From an uncultured Eubacterium sp. (GTDB lineage Bacteria; Bacillota; Clostridia; Peptostreptococcales; Anaerovoracaceae): a DNA stretch of 11,307 nucleotides. Under the pieces are notes generated by a model. It had not been told where the DNA came from. It saw nothing but the letters and a program-made list of their open reading frames with translations, and ran no database searches. Below, piece after piece: positions 1 through 6,316 of the stretch. Location of the stretch: positions 1 to 11,307 of the forward strand of contig URXI01000118.1 in assembly GCA_900551775.1 (NCBI GenBank), given 5' to 3'. The first letter of the stretch is position 1. Every line of letters begins with the position of its first letter. Both the position numbers and the translations under genes were made by a program.

Positions 1-2
1 CA

Positions 3-611
3 GCCATAACGACTGCTTACCGCGTCGATACGATCATCCTGCTGCCGATCATCAATCTGGGTTCAGCCATCGCCACCATGGTCGCACAGGCAAATGGAGC
101 CAGAGACAAGGAGCGTATCCGAAAGTTTTTCAAAATTGGCACGCTGCTGATGATTGGGATTTCCCTGGTATTGACCGTGCTGGTGATTCCCACCGGAGGA
201 TATCTGATCTCCATGTTCGGCGTAGAAGCGGAAGCAGCAAGAATCGGACGAGACTTCTTCCAGCGCATTGCCGCTTTTTATGTGATATATGGATTGTCCA
301 TGGCAGTCCGCGGCGTATTAGAAGGGGTAGGGGATGTGACCTTTTCCAGCATTGCAGGAATCCTGTCCCTGATTGCGAGGATCATCATGTCCTACACCCT
401 GGTTGCCTTCTGCGGCAATATGATCATCGCCTATGCGGAAGGTTTGTCCTGGCTGCTGCTGCTCTTGCTGTACCTGGGACGTTACATGGTGAAACGCAGA
501 GAATTAAAACGCAGAGCGGCAGCTTCTGACCGAGAAGCTGCCGCTTTCTTTTATAGTTCGTTGATGGTTTCTGTGATTGCCATATTGCGAATCCGTTTTG
601 ACGGTGCATAG
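3..611 (+). CDS. MATE-family multidrug efflux transporter, C-terminal part (5' end outside the window)
   Basis: About 202 residues of the C-terminal half of a MATE (MOP superfamily) antiporter, which exports drugs or metabolites across the cytoplasmic membrane in exchange for Na+ or H+. The frame is open from base 3 and the real start lies upstream. MATE-like stretches seen are AYRVDTIILLPIINLGSAI followed by MVAQANGA, and later RGVLEGVGDVTFSSIAGI. There are about five hydrophobic segments, and the last (LSWLLLLLLYLG) is followed by a basic tail MVKRRELKRR where a MATE protein would normally stop. The reading frame instead continues about 30 codons through an intrinsic terminator (516-550) and ends at the TAG at 609-611, overlapping the convergent permease gene by 61 bases. 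A frameshift near the native stop, for example around the TTAAAA at 505-510, would explain the odd tail, or it may be a genuine extension. Family call is confident, substrate unknown. Confidence 0.85.
   Translation, partial: AITTAYRVDTIILLPIINLGSAIATMVAQANGARDKERIRKFFKIGTLLMIGISLVLTVLVIPTGGYLISMFGVEAEAARIGRDFFQRIAAFYVIYGLSMAVRGVLEGVGDVTFSSIAGILSLIARIIMSYTLVAFCGNMIIAYAEGLSWLLLLLLYLGRYMVKRRELKRRAAASDREAAAFFYSSLMVSVIAILRIRFDGA
513..552 (+). terminator. Intrinsic terminator inside the 3' end of the MATE ORF
   Basis: A perfect 12-bp stem pairs GCGGCAGCTTCT (516-527) with AGAAGCTGCCGC (533-544), with loop GACCG and the T-rich tract TTTCTTTT (545-552) on the plus strand. It lies between two convergent genes, just past the permease stop codon (551-553). 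On the minus strand the bases after the stem (TCTGCGTTTT) are less T-rich, so it should work mainly for the plus-strand transcript, with possible weak bidirectional use. Confidence 0.85.
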
Positions 612-2353
612 ACTGCGGCAATCGCGGCGGCCAGAACAAATAGAAGGATGATTGCCAAATCGCCAGCGGGCAGGCTCCAGGCAGCGAAATGAAAGTGACT
701 CGTGATGAGGAAGTAATAGATTGCTTTGCTGATCCACAGCCCGATGATGCAGCCGACGATACAGCCGGATAAGGCATAGGTAAATGCTTCCGCAGCGATC
801 ATCTTCGTGATTTGACGCGCATCCATTCCGACTGCCCGCATCGCCCCGTATTGTTTGATCCTGGCAGATACGCTCATGGAAATGCTGTTGACAATATTCA
901 AGATTGTAACCAGGGTGATAATTGCCAAAAATCCATAAATACAGAACACGAAGGCCATATAAGTGCCGGAAGTGTTTTGCTCGCGCTGGTCTTTGAAGGT
1001 GTATCTGCCATCTGTGCGCTGACGGATAGCCTGGACATCCTTTTCACTCGCGTCTTTTGACAGCTGGATCATGACAAGAGAATAATTCGTTCTTCCTGTT
1101 AGACGTTCAAAGGTTTTGCCAGAAGTGATGAGGGTGATTTTTCCCCTGGTGCTGCCGTCGCTGTTGAATGGGTCGTATTTCAGCAAGCCTGCAATTTCGA
1201 CCTCCTTGGTGCCGACTCGCATTTTATCACCGATCTTCAGAGGACTGTTCTGATCCCAGGTCGCCAGTACATAATTGCTGTCACTGTAAACCTTTGAAAT
1301 ATCGCTGCCCTTTTTCAGCATGTCGTCTTCGGTCAGACAGTCTAAATCAAAATTGTCATAAGAAATGATGTCGATGGGTTGCACTTTTTTCTCATTCAGT
1401 TCGGCTTTTACATCAAAAGCGCTCTTGCGCCCGAAGACGCGTTTTACACCGTCCATACCGCCGATGGTGTCCAGGAGCCCTTGATCGATAGGTTCAGAGC
1501 GGCGGCCTGCAATGGAGATATCGTAGGTATTAGAGTATTGTGGCATCAGGTAGTTGACAAAATCGATCAAAACTGAAAAACTGAGAAACAGTATGATGCT
1601 GAGGGCAAAGGAGCCTGTCATCAGGATCAGGTTTTTCTTTGTAGATAGGGCGTGGCGGACGCCGAGTGCCGTGTCGATTTTGAACATATTTTTCTTGACT
1701 CCATGGTGTACTCCGCTAGTGATTTCTGCGTTTCCCGAAACCGCGGAGGCAGGAGATACCCTGGCGGCACGCTTTGCCGGAGACCTGGCGGCAATCAGTA
1801 CAGTGACGATGCCGATGACGATACCGCTGATGATGCCGATGACGCTGATCCCGAAGAGTGGGATGTGAGAAAATTCTTCTCCTACGAGAAACCGCAAAAC
1901 AGCACAGAGACCCCACGTGGTAACAATGCCGAGGCCGAGACCGATGGGAACCGCCGTTTTGCACCAATTGAGCGCCTCTAGTCTGACAAAGCGCACGATC
2001 TGCTGTTTGCTCATGCCGATACAGCGCATCATGCCAAAGAATTTTGTGCGCTGGGCAACGTTGCTGTTGATACTGCTTGAGATCATCAGAACACCTGCAA
2101 TCAGTATGAGGATAAACAGAACGCCTGCGGACAGATAGAGAGATTGTCCCATGGCGCTATCCGTAATATCCTGCATATTCAGACCGTCATGCTTTTCCAG
2201 CAACCGCTGCTGTTCCATTCTGATTCCCATATCTGCCATACTGAAAACAGCCGTTACCAGGAATACCGCAAAGATGATACAGAGAAGGGTCATGCGGTTC
2301 TGCCTTTTGTGGACTTTTGCCGAGATGGGGATTAAGCTGAGATAACTTTTCAT
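551..2353 (-). CDS. FtsX/MacB-type ABC transporter permease
   Basis: A 600-residue integral membrane subunit of an ABC transporter, of the type that moves or senses peptides or lipids, often linked to antimicrobial peptide resistance. By eye there are eight membrane segments (about 22-41, 73-93, 131-156, 167-188, 242-267, 464-490, 521-549, 564-584) and a large extracytoplasmic domain at about 270-460. Two FtsX domains are each marked by a matching cytoplasmic motif: RTKFFGMMRCIGM (102-114) and RIKQYGAMRAVGM (498-510). The start chosen is the ATG at 2353. It has GGGAGGT upstream, and its ATGA overlaps the ATPase stop (TGA 2350-2352), a classic coupled junction; the GTG three codons earlier overlaps the ribosome site. 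The gene looks intact but its ATPase partner is truncated, so the transporter is probably inactive unless another ATPase substitutes. The large domain lies between segments 5 and 6, unlike BceB (ten segments, domain between 7 and 8), so I do not call it BceB. Confidence 0.9.
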   Translation of the reverse strand: MKSYLSLIPISAKVHKRQNRMTLLCIIFAVFLVTAVFSMADMGIRMEQQRLLEKHDGLNMQDITDSAMGQSLYLSAGVLFILILIAGVLMISSSINSNVAQRTKFFGMMRCIGMSKQQIVRFVRLEALNWCKTAVPIGLGLGIVTTWGLCAVLRFLVGEEFSHIPLFGISVIGIISGIVIGIVTVLIAARSPAKRAARVSPASAVSGNAEITSGVHHGVKKNMFKIDTALGVRHALSTKKNLILMTGSFALSIILFLSFSVLIDFVNYLMPQYSNTYDISIAGRRSEPIDQGLLDTIGGMDGVKRVFGRKSAFDVKAELNEKKVQPIDIISYDNFDLDCLTEDDMLKKGSDISKVYSDSNYVLATWDQNSPLKIGDKMRVGTKEVEIAGLLKYDPFNSDGSTRGKITLITSGKTFERLTGRTNYSLVMIQLSKDASEKDVQAIRQRTDGRYTFKDQREQNTSGTYMAFVFCIYGFLAIITLVTILNIVNSISMSVSARIKQYGAMRAVGMDARQITKMIAAEAFTYALSGCIVGCIIGLWISKAIYYFLITSHFHFAAWSLPAGDLAIILLFVLAAAIAAVYAPSKRIRNMAITETINEL

Positions 2354-2895
2354 TCGCGGCACCTCCCAAAATCGGTCAGCACGCCGTCAGACACCTGCAA
2401 TACACGGTCTGCAGCCTGTGCGGTACTGCGGCTGTGAGTGATCATGACGATGGTCTGCTCATATTCTCGGGATGCTTCCTTTAACAGCGCAATGACTTCG
2501 CGGCTGTTCTGGGTGTCGAGATTTCCTGTGGGCTCGTCTGCCAGAATCAAAGCCGGCCGGGTGATCAAAGCGCGCCCGATGGCCACGCGCTGCTGCTGTC
2601 CGCCAGATAATTGGCTCGGCAGATGGTGGCGGCGTTCCTTCAAATTGAGCACCGTAAGCAATTCCTCCAGATAATTTTTGTCTGGCTTCTGATAGTCCAG
2701 TAATACGGGGAATATGATGTTCTGCTCAACGGTCAGTTCGGGAATCAGATTAAAGCTCTGAAAAATAAAGCCGATATTTCTGCGGCGGAAGATGGTCAGC
2801 TTTTTGTCCTTCATCGCAAAAATATCTTTTCCGCCGATGAATACCTTGCCAGAGGTAGGGACGTCCAAGGCACCGATCATGTTGAGAAGGGTGGT
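2350..2895 (-). pseudogene. ABC transporter ATP-binding protein, 5'-truncated (Walker A lost)
   Basis: Remnant of a LolD/MacB-type ATPase that would drive the downstream permease. Counting from the in-frame ATG at 2880 it retains the Q-loop (IGFIFQSFN, Q41), signature LSGGQQQRV (91-99), Walker B LILADEPTGNLD (111-122, catalytic E116) and H-loop ITHS (H149), and ends normally. Missing are the first roughly 45 residues, including strand 1, the A-loop and the Walker A P-loop. The first recognisable codons are TTLLNMIGALD, where an intact protein would read GxSGSGKTTLLNMIGALD. Upstream the sequence switches to histidine kinase in another frame. No ribosome binding site precedes the ATG at 2880. 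A 176-residue product from that ATG could not bind ATP normally. The stop overlaps the permease start by 4 bases, so loss of ATPase translation should also reduce permease translation. Confidence 0.85.
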
Positions 2896-3778
2896 AAAAT
2901 CTTTTGAAAATATGGGGCAGGTCCTCAGGGTGGATGCCGCTTCCGTTGTCTTTTATGATGATCTGGAGCATAGAAGGGAAGGTGCGCCAGGCGATGGTTA
3001 CAAAATCATCCGCCTGCATATGGTCGAGAGCGTTTTTTACGATGTTGCCGACTGCTTCGGTCATCCAACTGCGGTCGCACAGAAAGGGAACGTCATTGCC
3101 TTCGGATAAGGTGATGATCTTTTTTTCCTGTTGGGCGCGAAAGAGGAACTGATTTCTTACACTTTCCAGCAGTTGGGATACAGATGTGAAAGACTTTTCT
3201 AAGCAGATGGTGCCAGCGTCCAGCTTGGTGATTTTGAGAAGGCTCTGCACCAGGGCTTCGATTCTGTCAAGCTCTTGCTCGGAAAGGGTTAGAAACTCTT
3301 TGATAGTCGGAAACTCTGCTGCCTCCTCCTGAAGAATGCCGTTGTAGATATTGAGGGCTGCCAGGGGTGTTTTCAGTTGATGTGAAATATCTGATATCGT
3401 ATTCTTTAGGAATGCTTTTGACTTCGCCTCGTTTTCTGCGTGGGCATTGAGGATAGAAACCAGTGTATTCACCTCATGGAACAGGCGGTATAGCTGCCCC
3501 TCGTCATCACATTCGATGCGTGCATCTTTATCCCCGGAAAGGTATTCTGTGATCTGGGAGACGGCATCTTCCATGATTTTGTTCTGTTCGCTGAAATACC
3601 TGTAACAGAGTATCAATATGGCGGCACTTATGGCCAGGCCTGAGAGAAGCACATAGAATGCAGCATATTTGACGTCAAAGCTCATCAGCAGCATTGCAGT
3701 CGACAGAAATGCCAGCAGGCAGAGTGTGATGGAGACAAATAGGCATTTGTTTTTCTGATTTACGAAGATCTTCATCAT
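2750..3778 (-). pseudogene. Sensor histidine kinase, 3'-truncated and fused out of frame to the ATPase remnant
   Basis: Membrane sensor kinase paired with the upstream response regulator. Numbered from the ATG at 3778: two membrane helices (about 11-33 and 39-60) with almost no external loop, as in intramembrane-sensing kinases; a linker; DHp domain with ISDISHQLKTPLAAL (phospho-acceptor H133); N-box EAVGNIVKNALDHM (N245, N249); and G1 box KDNGSGIHPEDLPHIFKRFY ending at residue 295 (2894-2896). An intact kinase would go on for about 50 residues with the G2 box and last strands. Here the frame runs into ATPase DNA and adds 47 unrelated residues (HPSQHDRCLG...), stopping at 2750. Without the G2 part ATP binding should fail. 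I prefer the ATG at 3778 or 3775, preceded by AAAGG and GAGGT, over the GTG at 3802, which lacks a ribosome site and lies inside the regulator gene. Confidence 0.85.
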
Positions 3779-3783
3779 ATACC

Positions 3784-4470
3784 TCAACCTTTCGTGTTCC
3801 ACTTATAACCCATGCGGCGGACTGTGACAATTCGTCTTGGTTCTGCAGGATTGTCCTCAATTTTTGTGCGCAGCCTGCGGATATAGACAGTGAGGGAATT
3901 GTTATCGATATAGTTTTCGTCACAATCCCACAATTTACTCAAGATCCGTTCTGGTGAAAGCACTGCATCGGGGTTTTCCATGAACAGACACAGCAATTTG
4001 TATTCACTGGCGGTCAGGTCAAGGAGCGCGCCGTTTTTGTAAACCTCTCTTTGCAGCATCCGTATCCTTATGTCATGTGAGTGCAGTTCTGCAGCCTGCT
4101 GATCGAAATTCTCACTCCTGCGGAGCAGGGCGTTGATCCTCGAGAGGAATACGGCCAGTTTAAAAGGTTTTGTCATATAATCGTCGCCTCCGATATCCAG
4201 ACCCATGATGATGTCGGTTTCTTCGTCGGCAGCGGTGAGGAACAGGATGGGGACTTTTGAAGTCTGACGTATTTTCCTGCACAGGTCAAAGCCGCAGCCG
4301 TCGGGAAGAGATACGTCCAATATAACCAGATCATATCTTCCGTCTACCCATAATGTGTCTGCTTCTTGCGTCGTACGAGCAACGTCGATCTCGTATCCCT
4401 GTTTTTTGAGGGCAAAGGAAAGGCCGTTAATCAGGCTCAGATCATCTTCCACTAAAAAAAGTCTCTTCAT
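3784..4470 (-). CDS. OmpR/PhoB-family response regulator
   Basis: A 228-residue DNA-binding response regulator and first gene of the minus-strand operon. The receiver domain (1-115) has the acidic pair E8/D9-D10 (LVEDD), phospho-acceptor D52 (LVILDVSLPD), T79 and K101 (TKPF). The winged-helix effector domain (about 128-226) has LTASEYKLLCLFMENP, the recognition-helix region NSLTVYIRRLRTKIED, and the closing wing GYKWN. All key residues are present and the length is normal. The ribosome site GAGGAGA lies 5 bases before the ATG. It ends 5 bases before the kinase ATG at 3778, so the two are co-transcribed. In this architecture the regulator usually activates the adjacent ABC transporter in response to cell-envelope-active peptides (inference). 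Its cognate kinase is broken here, so it may be unphosphorylated or driven by another kinase. No convincing promoter is visible in the 93 bases before it, part of which is the gdhA terminator. Confidence 0.93.
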   Translation of the reverse strand: MKRLFLVEDDLSLINGLSFALKKQGYEIDVARTTQEADTLWVDGRYDLVILDVSLPDGCGFDLCRKIRQTSKVPILFLTAADEETDIIMGLDIGGDDYMTKPFKLAVFLSRINALLRRSENFDQQAAELHSHDIRIRMLQREVYKNGALLDLTASEYKLLCLFMENPDAVLSPERILSKLWDCDENYIDNNSLTVYIRRLRTKIEDNPAEPRRIVTVRRMGYKWNTKG

Positions 4471-4510
4471 TGGTTCTCCTCATTCTTTCGTCAAAATAGG
4501 CCCAGTAACG

Positions 4511-4540
4511 AAAAACGGCATAGCAAAAGCTACGCCGTTT
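4511..4540 (-). terminator. Intrinsic terminator of the glutamate dehydrogenase gene
   Basis: Read on the minus strand: AAACGGC-G-TAGC, loop TTTT, GCTA-T-GCCGTTT, continuing in T residues (4511-4515). Arms are 4513-4524 and 4529-4540 with one mismatch (4520 with 4533). It lies 24 bases after the gdhA stop and 41 bases before the response regulator start, separating the two transcripts. The plus strand lacks an equally good T tract. Confidence 0.8.
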
Positions 4541-4563
4541 CTAATAACAATCTTATGAGATTT

Positions 4564-5907
4564 CTATACGATGCCCTGTGCCATCATTGCTTCTGCAACC
4601 TTTTCGAATCCAGCGATGTTAGCGCCAGCGATCAGGTTATAGCCGATGCCGTATTTTTCACAAGCGTCAGCAGCAGCCTTATGGATGTTAACCATAATTG
4701 TCTCTAACTGTTCATAAACCTGAGCAGGTGAGAAGACTGTGTGACCAGCGTTCTGTCCCATTTCGATGCATGAGCATGCAACGCCGCCGGCATTTGCTGC
4801 CTTGGATGGTCCAACGACTACGCCGTTTTCCTGTAAGTATTCGATAGCTTCGTTTGTCGTAGGCATGTTAGCGCCTTCGCAGAGGAACTTACAGCCGTTA
4901 GCAACCATTGTCTTAGCATCCTCGATGCGGATTTCGTTCTGTGTTGCGCATGGGATGTAGAGATCAGCTTTGACTTCCCAAGGTTTCTTTCCAGCGTAGA
5001 AAGTAGCTCCCGGGAATTTGTCTGCGTAAGGTGCGCAGATGTTCTTGCCGGAACCTCGGAGCTCAAGAAGGTAATCAACTTTTTCGCCAGATACGCCGTC
5101 TGGATCGTAGATGTATCCGTCTGGTCCGGAAATCGTGATGACCTTAGCGCCTAATTCGTTGAGTTTCTGAACTGTTCCCCAAGTTACGTTACCGAAACCG
5201 GAAACTGCAACTGTCTTGCCCTTTACTTCTTCTCCACAGTGTTTCAGCATTTCTCTTGCAAAGAATACGATTCCGTATCCGGTAGCTTCTGTTCTGCCTG
5301 CTAATCCGCCGTAGGATAAGCCTTTTCCTGTCAGAACGCCTTCGTATCTGTTGACGATTCTCTTGTACTGTCCGAATAAGTAACCGATTTCTCTGGCGCC
5401 TACGCCGATGTCTCCAGCAGGAACATCAGTGTGAGGACCGATATGTCTGTAAAGCTCAGTCATGAAGGACTGGCAGAATCTCATGACTTCTGCGTCTGAT
5501 TTGCCGTTAGGATCAAAGTCGGAGCCGCCTTTGCCGCCGCCGATAGGAAGACCAGTCAAGCTGTTCTTGAAGATCTGTTCAAAACCTAAGAATTTGATGA
5601 TTCCTGGGTATACGTTTGCTGCAAATCTCAGACCGCCTTTGTAAGGTCCAAGTGCGCTGTTGAATTCGTATCTGTATCCTCTGTTGACCTGTACTTTGCC
5701 GTTGTCATCAACCCAAGGTACTCTGAAGCTGATTCCTCTTTCTGGCTCGATCAGTCTCTCTACTAATCCTGCTTCTACATATTCAGGATGTGCTTCAAGA
5801 ACTGGTTCGATGGAAGTAAGAACCTCTTCAATTGTCTGTAAAAATTCTGGTTCACCAGGATTTCTCTTCTTAGCAATCTCAATGTATTGCTCAACTAATT
5901 TACCCAT
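4564..5907 (-). CDS. gdhA: Glutamate dehydrogenase, hexameric class
   Basis: A 447-residue cytoplasmic enzyme interconverting glutamate with 2-oxoglutarate plus ammonia using NAD(P)H, linking nitrogen and carbon metabolism. Length matches the 444-450-residue hexameric family. Visible in order: N-terminal helical region; substrate-binding K90 and K114 (PYKGGLRF, FEQIFKNSL); catalytic K126 in PIGGGKGGSDFDP; D166 in VPAGDIGVGAREIG; then the Rossmann domain with the dinucleotide-binding loop VSGFGNVTWG (235-244) and SGPDGYIYDP. The C-terminal NMPTTNEA and NLIAGANIAGFEKVAEAM are typical. From memory it resembles the Clostridium symbiosum enzyme along its length. I cannot decide NAD versus NADP by eye. 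The ribosome site GAGGAGA is 5-6 bases before the ATG. It is transcribed alone, from the promoter at 5972-6000 to the terminator at 4511-4540. Many clostridia use it to ferment glutamate; others use it for ammonia assimilation. Confidence 0.97.
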   Translation of the reverse strand: MGKLVEQYIEIAKKRNPGEPEFLQTIEEVLTSIEPVLEAHPEYVEAGLVERLIEPERGISFRVPWVDDNGKVQVNRGYRYEFNSALGPYKGGLRFAANVYPGIIKFLGFEQIFKNSLTGLPIGGGKGGSDFDPNGKSDAEVMRFCQSFMTELYRHIGPHTDVPAGDIGVGAREIGYLFGQYKRIVNRYEGVLTGKGLSYGGLAGRTEATGYGIVFFAREMLKHCGEEVKGKTVAVSGFGNVTWGTVQKLNELGAKVITISGPDGYIYDPDGVSGEKVDYLLELRGSGKNICAPYADKFPGATFYAGKKPWEVKADLYIPCATQNEIRIEDAKTMVANGCKFLCEGANMPTTNEAIEYLQENGVVVGPSKAANAGGVACSCIEMGQNAGHTVFSPAQVYEQLETIMVNIHKAAADACEKYGIGYNLIAGANIAGFEKVAEAMMAQGIV

Positions 5908-5971
5908 TGTGATCTCCTCTTTTCTTTAAAATTATTTACTAAAAGTTGTAAATATTGTCGCCGTTACTTTC

Positions 5972-6000
5972 AATATAACACTTTGGGAAATTGTAGTCAA
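5972..6000 (-). promoter_or_regulatory. Sigma-A-type promoter for gdhA
   Basis: On the minus strand: -35 TTGACT (5995-6000), 17-base spacer, -10 TATATT (5972-5977). Both boxes are one mismatch from consensus with ideal spacing. Transcription would start near 5965, giving a leader of about 57 nt before the gdhA ATG. That leader is A/T-rich with only a weak 6-bp hairpin. Confidence 0.75.
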
Positions 6001-6067
6001 CCTTTTCCGAAATGTTTTTCTTTCGAAACATCTCTTGGGAGATAATAGTTGAAATTCCAATGATTTC

Positions 6068-6081
6068 GCAATGTACATTGC
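6068..6081. promoter_or_regulatory. Perfect palindrome, candidate operator
   Basis: GCAATGTACATTGC is a perfect 14-base inverted repeat with no loop, as expected for a dimeric regulator site. It is 24 bases upstream of the mgtE -35 box and about 68 bases upstream of the gdhA -35 box. Its core GTACAT (6073-6078) recurs at 6093-6098, exactly 20 bases (about two helical turns) nearer the mgtE promoter. I do not recognise the regulator. Confidence 0.4.
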
Positions 6082-6105
6082 TAAAGTGGGGCGTACATAA
6101 AATGG

Positions 6106-6135
6106 TTGCAAAGTTTGTCGTATGTGGGGTATAAT
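6106..6135 (+). promoter_or_regulatory. Sigma-A-type promoter for the mgtE operon
   Basis: -35 TTGCAA (6106-6111), 18-base spacer, perfect -10 TATAAT (6130-6135). The transcription start would fall near 6142, giving a leader of about 170 nt before the mgtE ATG at 6314, long for an ordinary leader and therefore suggestive of RNA-level control. Confidence 0.75.
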
Positions 6136-6164
6136 TAAGTGTTAGAGTATGCATAAGAAAGGAA

Positions 6165-6242
6165 GTGAAGACATGGATAACGGGCCCGACTCTAAACGAA
6201 GCAACAATTGTATAGGCTATAAAAGACGATTCCTGTCTTCAC
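6165..6242 (+). promoter_or_regulatory. Leader stem enclosing the upstream ORF
   Basis: GTGAAGACA (6165-6173) is a perfect 9-base complement of TGTCTTCAC (6234-6242). The left arm covers the end of the upstream-ORF ribosome site and the A of its ATG; the right arm lies within the upstream ORF. The pairing could form only when the upstream ORF is untranslated, so it is a candidate switch element. It is followed immediately by another short palindrome, TTCACGTGAA (6239-6248), which could compete. Confidence 0.4.
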
Positions 6243-6253
6243 GTGAAAAATAG
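6173..6253 (+). CDS. Short upstream ORF in the mgtE leader (candidate leader peptide)
   Basis: A 26-codon ORF starting at ATG 6173 and ending TAG 6251-6253, preceded by AAAGGAAG (6158-6165), a believable ribosome site 7 bases from the ATG. The product starts MDNGPDSK and ends in a basic stretch YKRRFLSSREK. It has no membrane segment or known motif. An in-frame ATG at 6149 would add eight residues but lies almost at the predicted transcription start. The ORF is in the same frame as mgtE, with its stop 60 bases before the mgtE ATG. A terminating ribosome would cover the left arm of the stem that hides the mgtE start, so translation of this ORF could control mgtE. The early Asp-Asn-Gly-Pro-Asp run recalls the acidic/proline leader peptide MgtL of Salmonella mgtA; that is analogy only. 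I do not know whether it is translated. Confidence 0.4.
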   Translation: MDNGPDSKRSNNCIGYKRRFLSSREK

Positions 6254-6257
6254 ACTT

Positions 6258-6316
6258 CATTGGTATATTTCCGTGTAGATAGGAAAATACACAGGAAAGT
6301 GAGGAAGATACCAATG
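6258..6316 (+). promoter_or_regulatory. Nested leader hairpins sequestering the mgtE start codon
   Basis: An outer 9-bp perfect stem pairs CATTGGTAT (6258-6266) with ATACCAATG (6308-6316), whose last three bases are the mgtE ATG. Inside it a second hairpin pairs TTTCCGTGTA (6268-6277) with TACAC-A-GGAAA (6288-6298; one bulged A), with loop GATAGGAAAA. The mgtE ribosome site GTGAGGAAG (6299-6307) is left in the junction. The arrangement would block initiation when folded. It matches no riboswitch class I recognise, and M-box hallmarks are absent. Confidence 0.5.

Larger units (their letters stand above)
5908..6313. other. Divergent gdhA / mgtE intergenic region
   Basis: 406 bases separating two divergent genes. 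Contents from left to right: gdhA ribosome site and leader (5908-5965), gdhA promoter (5972-6000), an A/T-rich stretch with small inverted repeats (TTTCGAAA at 6021-6028; ATCTC-TTGG-GAGAT at 6030-6043), a perfect 14-base palindrome (6068-6081), the mgtE promoter (6106-6135), and a structured mgtE leader with an upstream ORF (about 6142-6313). No RNA gene or mobile element is recognisable. Confidence 0.7.

Noticed and set aside
424..777. 117-codon minus-strand ORF spanning the MATE/permease junction
   Set aside because: It overlaps the permease coding frame and the terminator and shows no domain; low-complexity composition.
2750..2893. The 47-residue tail of the kinase ORF as a novel domain
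   Set aside because: It is simply the ATPase coding sequence read in the wrong frame after the deletion junction.
3775..3802. GTG at 3802 as the kinase start
   Set aside because: No ribosome site upstream and it lies within the response regulator coding region; the ATGs at 3778/3775 follow AAAGG/GAGGT.
6142..6313. M-box (ykoK) Mg2+ riboswitch upstream of mgtE
   Set aside because: The position fits but I could not find the conserved M-box segments such as the GGTGAGGCTCCT-like block or the AAGACGCC / GGGTCAACAG region. A covariance scan would settle it.
6254..6313. MgtE extended upstream to a TTG near 6260
   Set aside because: No ribosome site, the extra residues do not look like MgtE, and the stretch is better explained as leader RNA stems.
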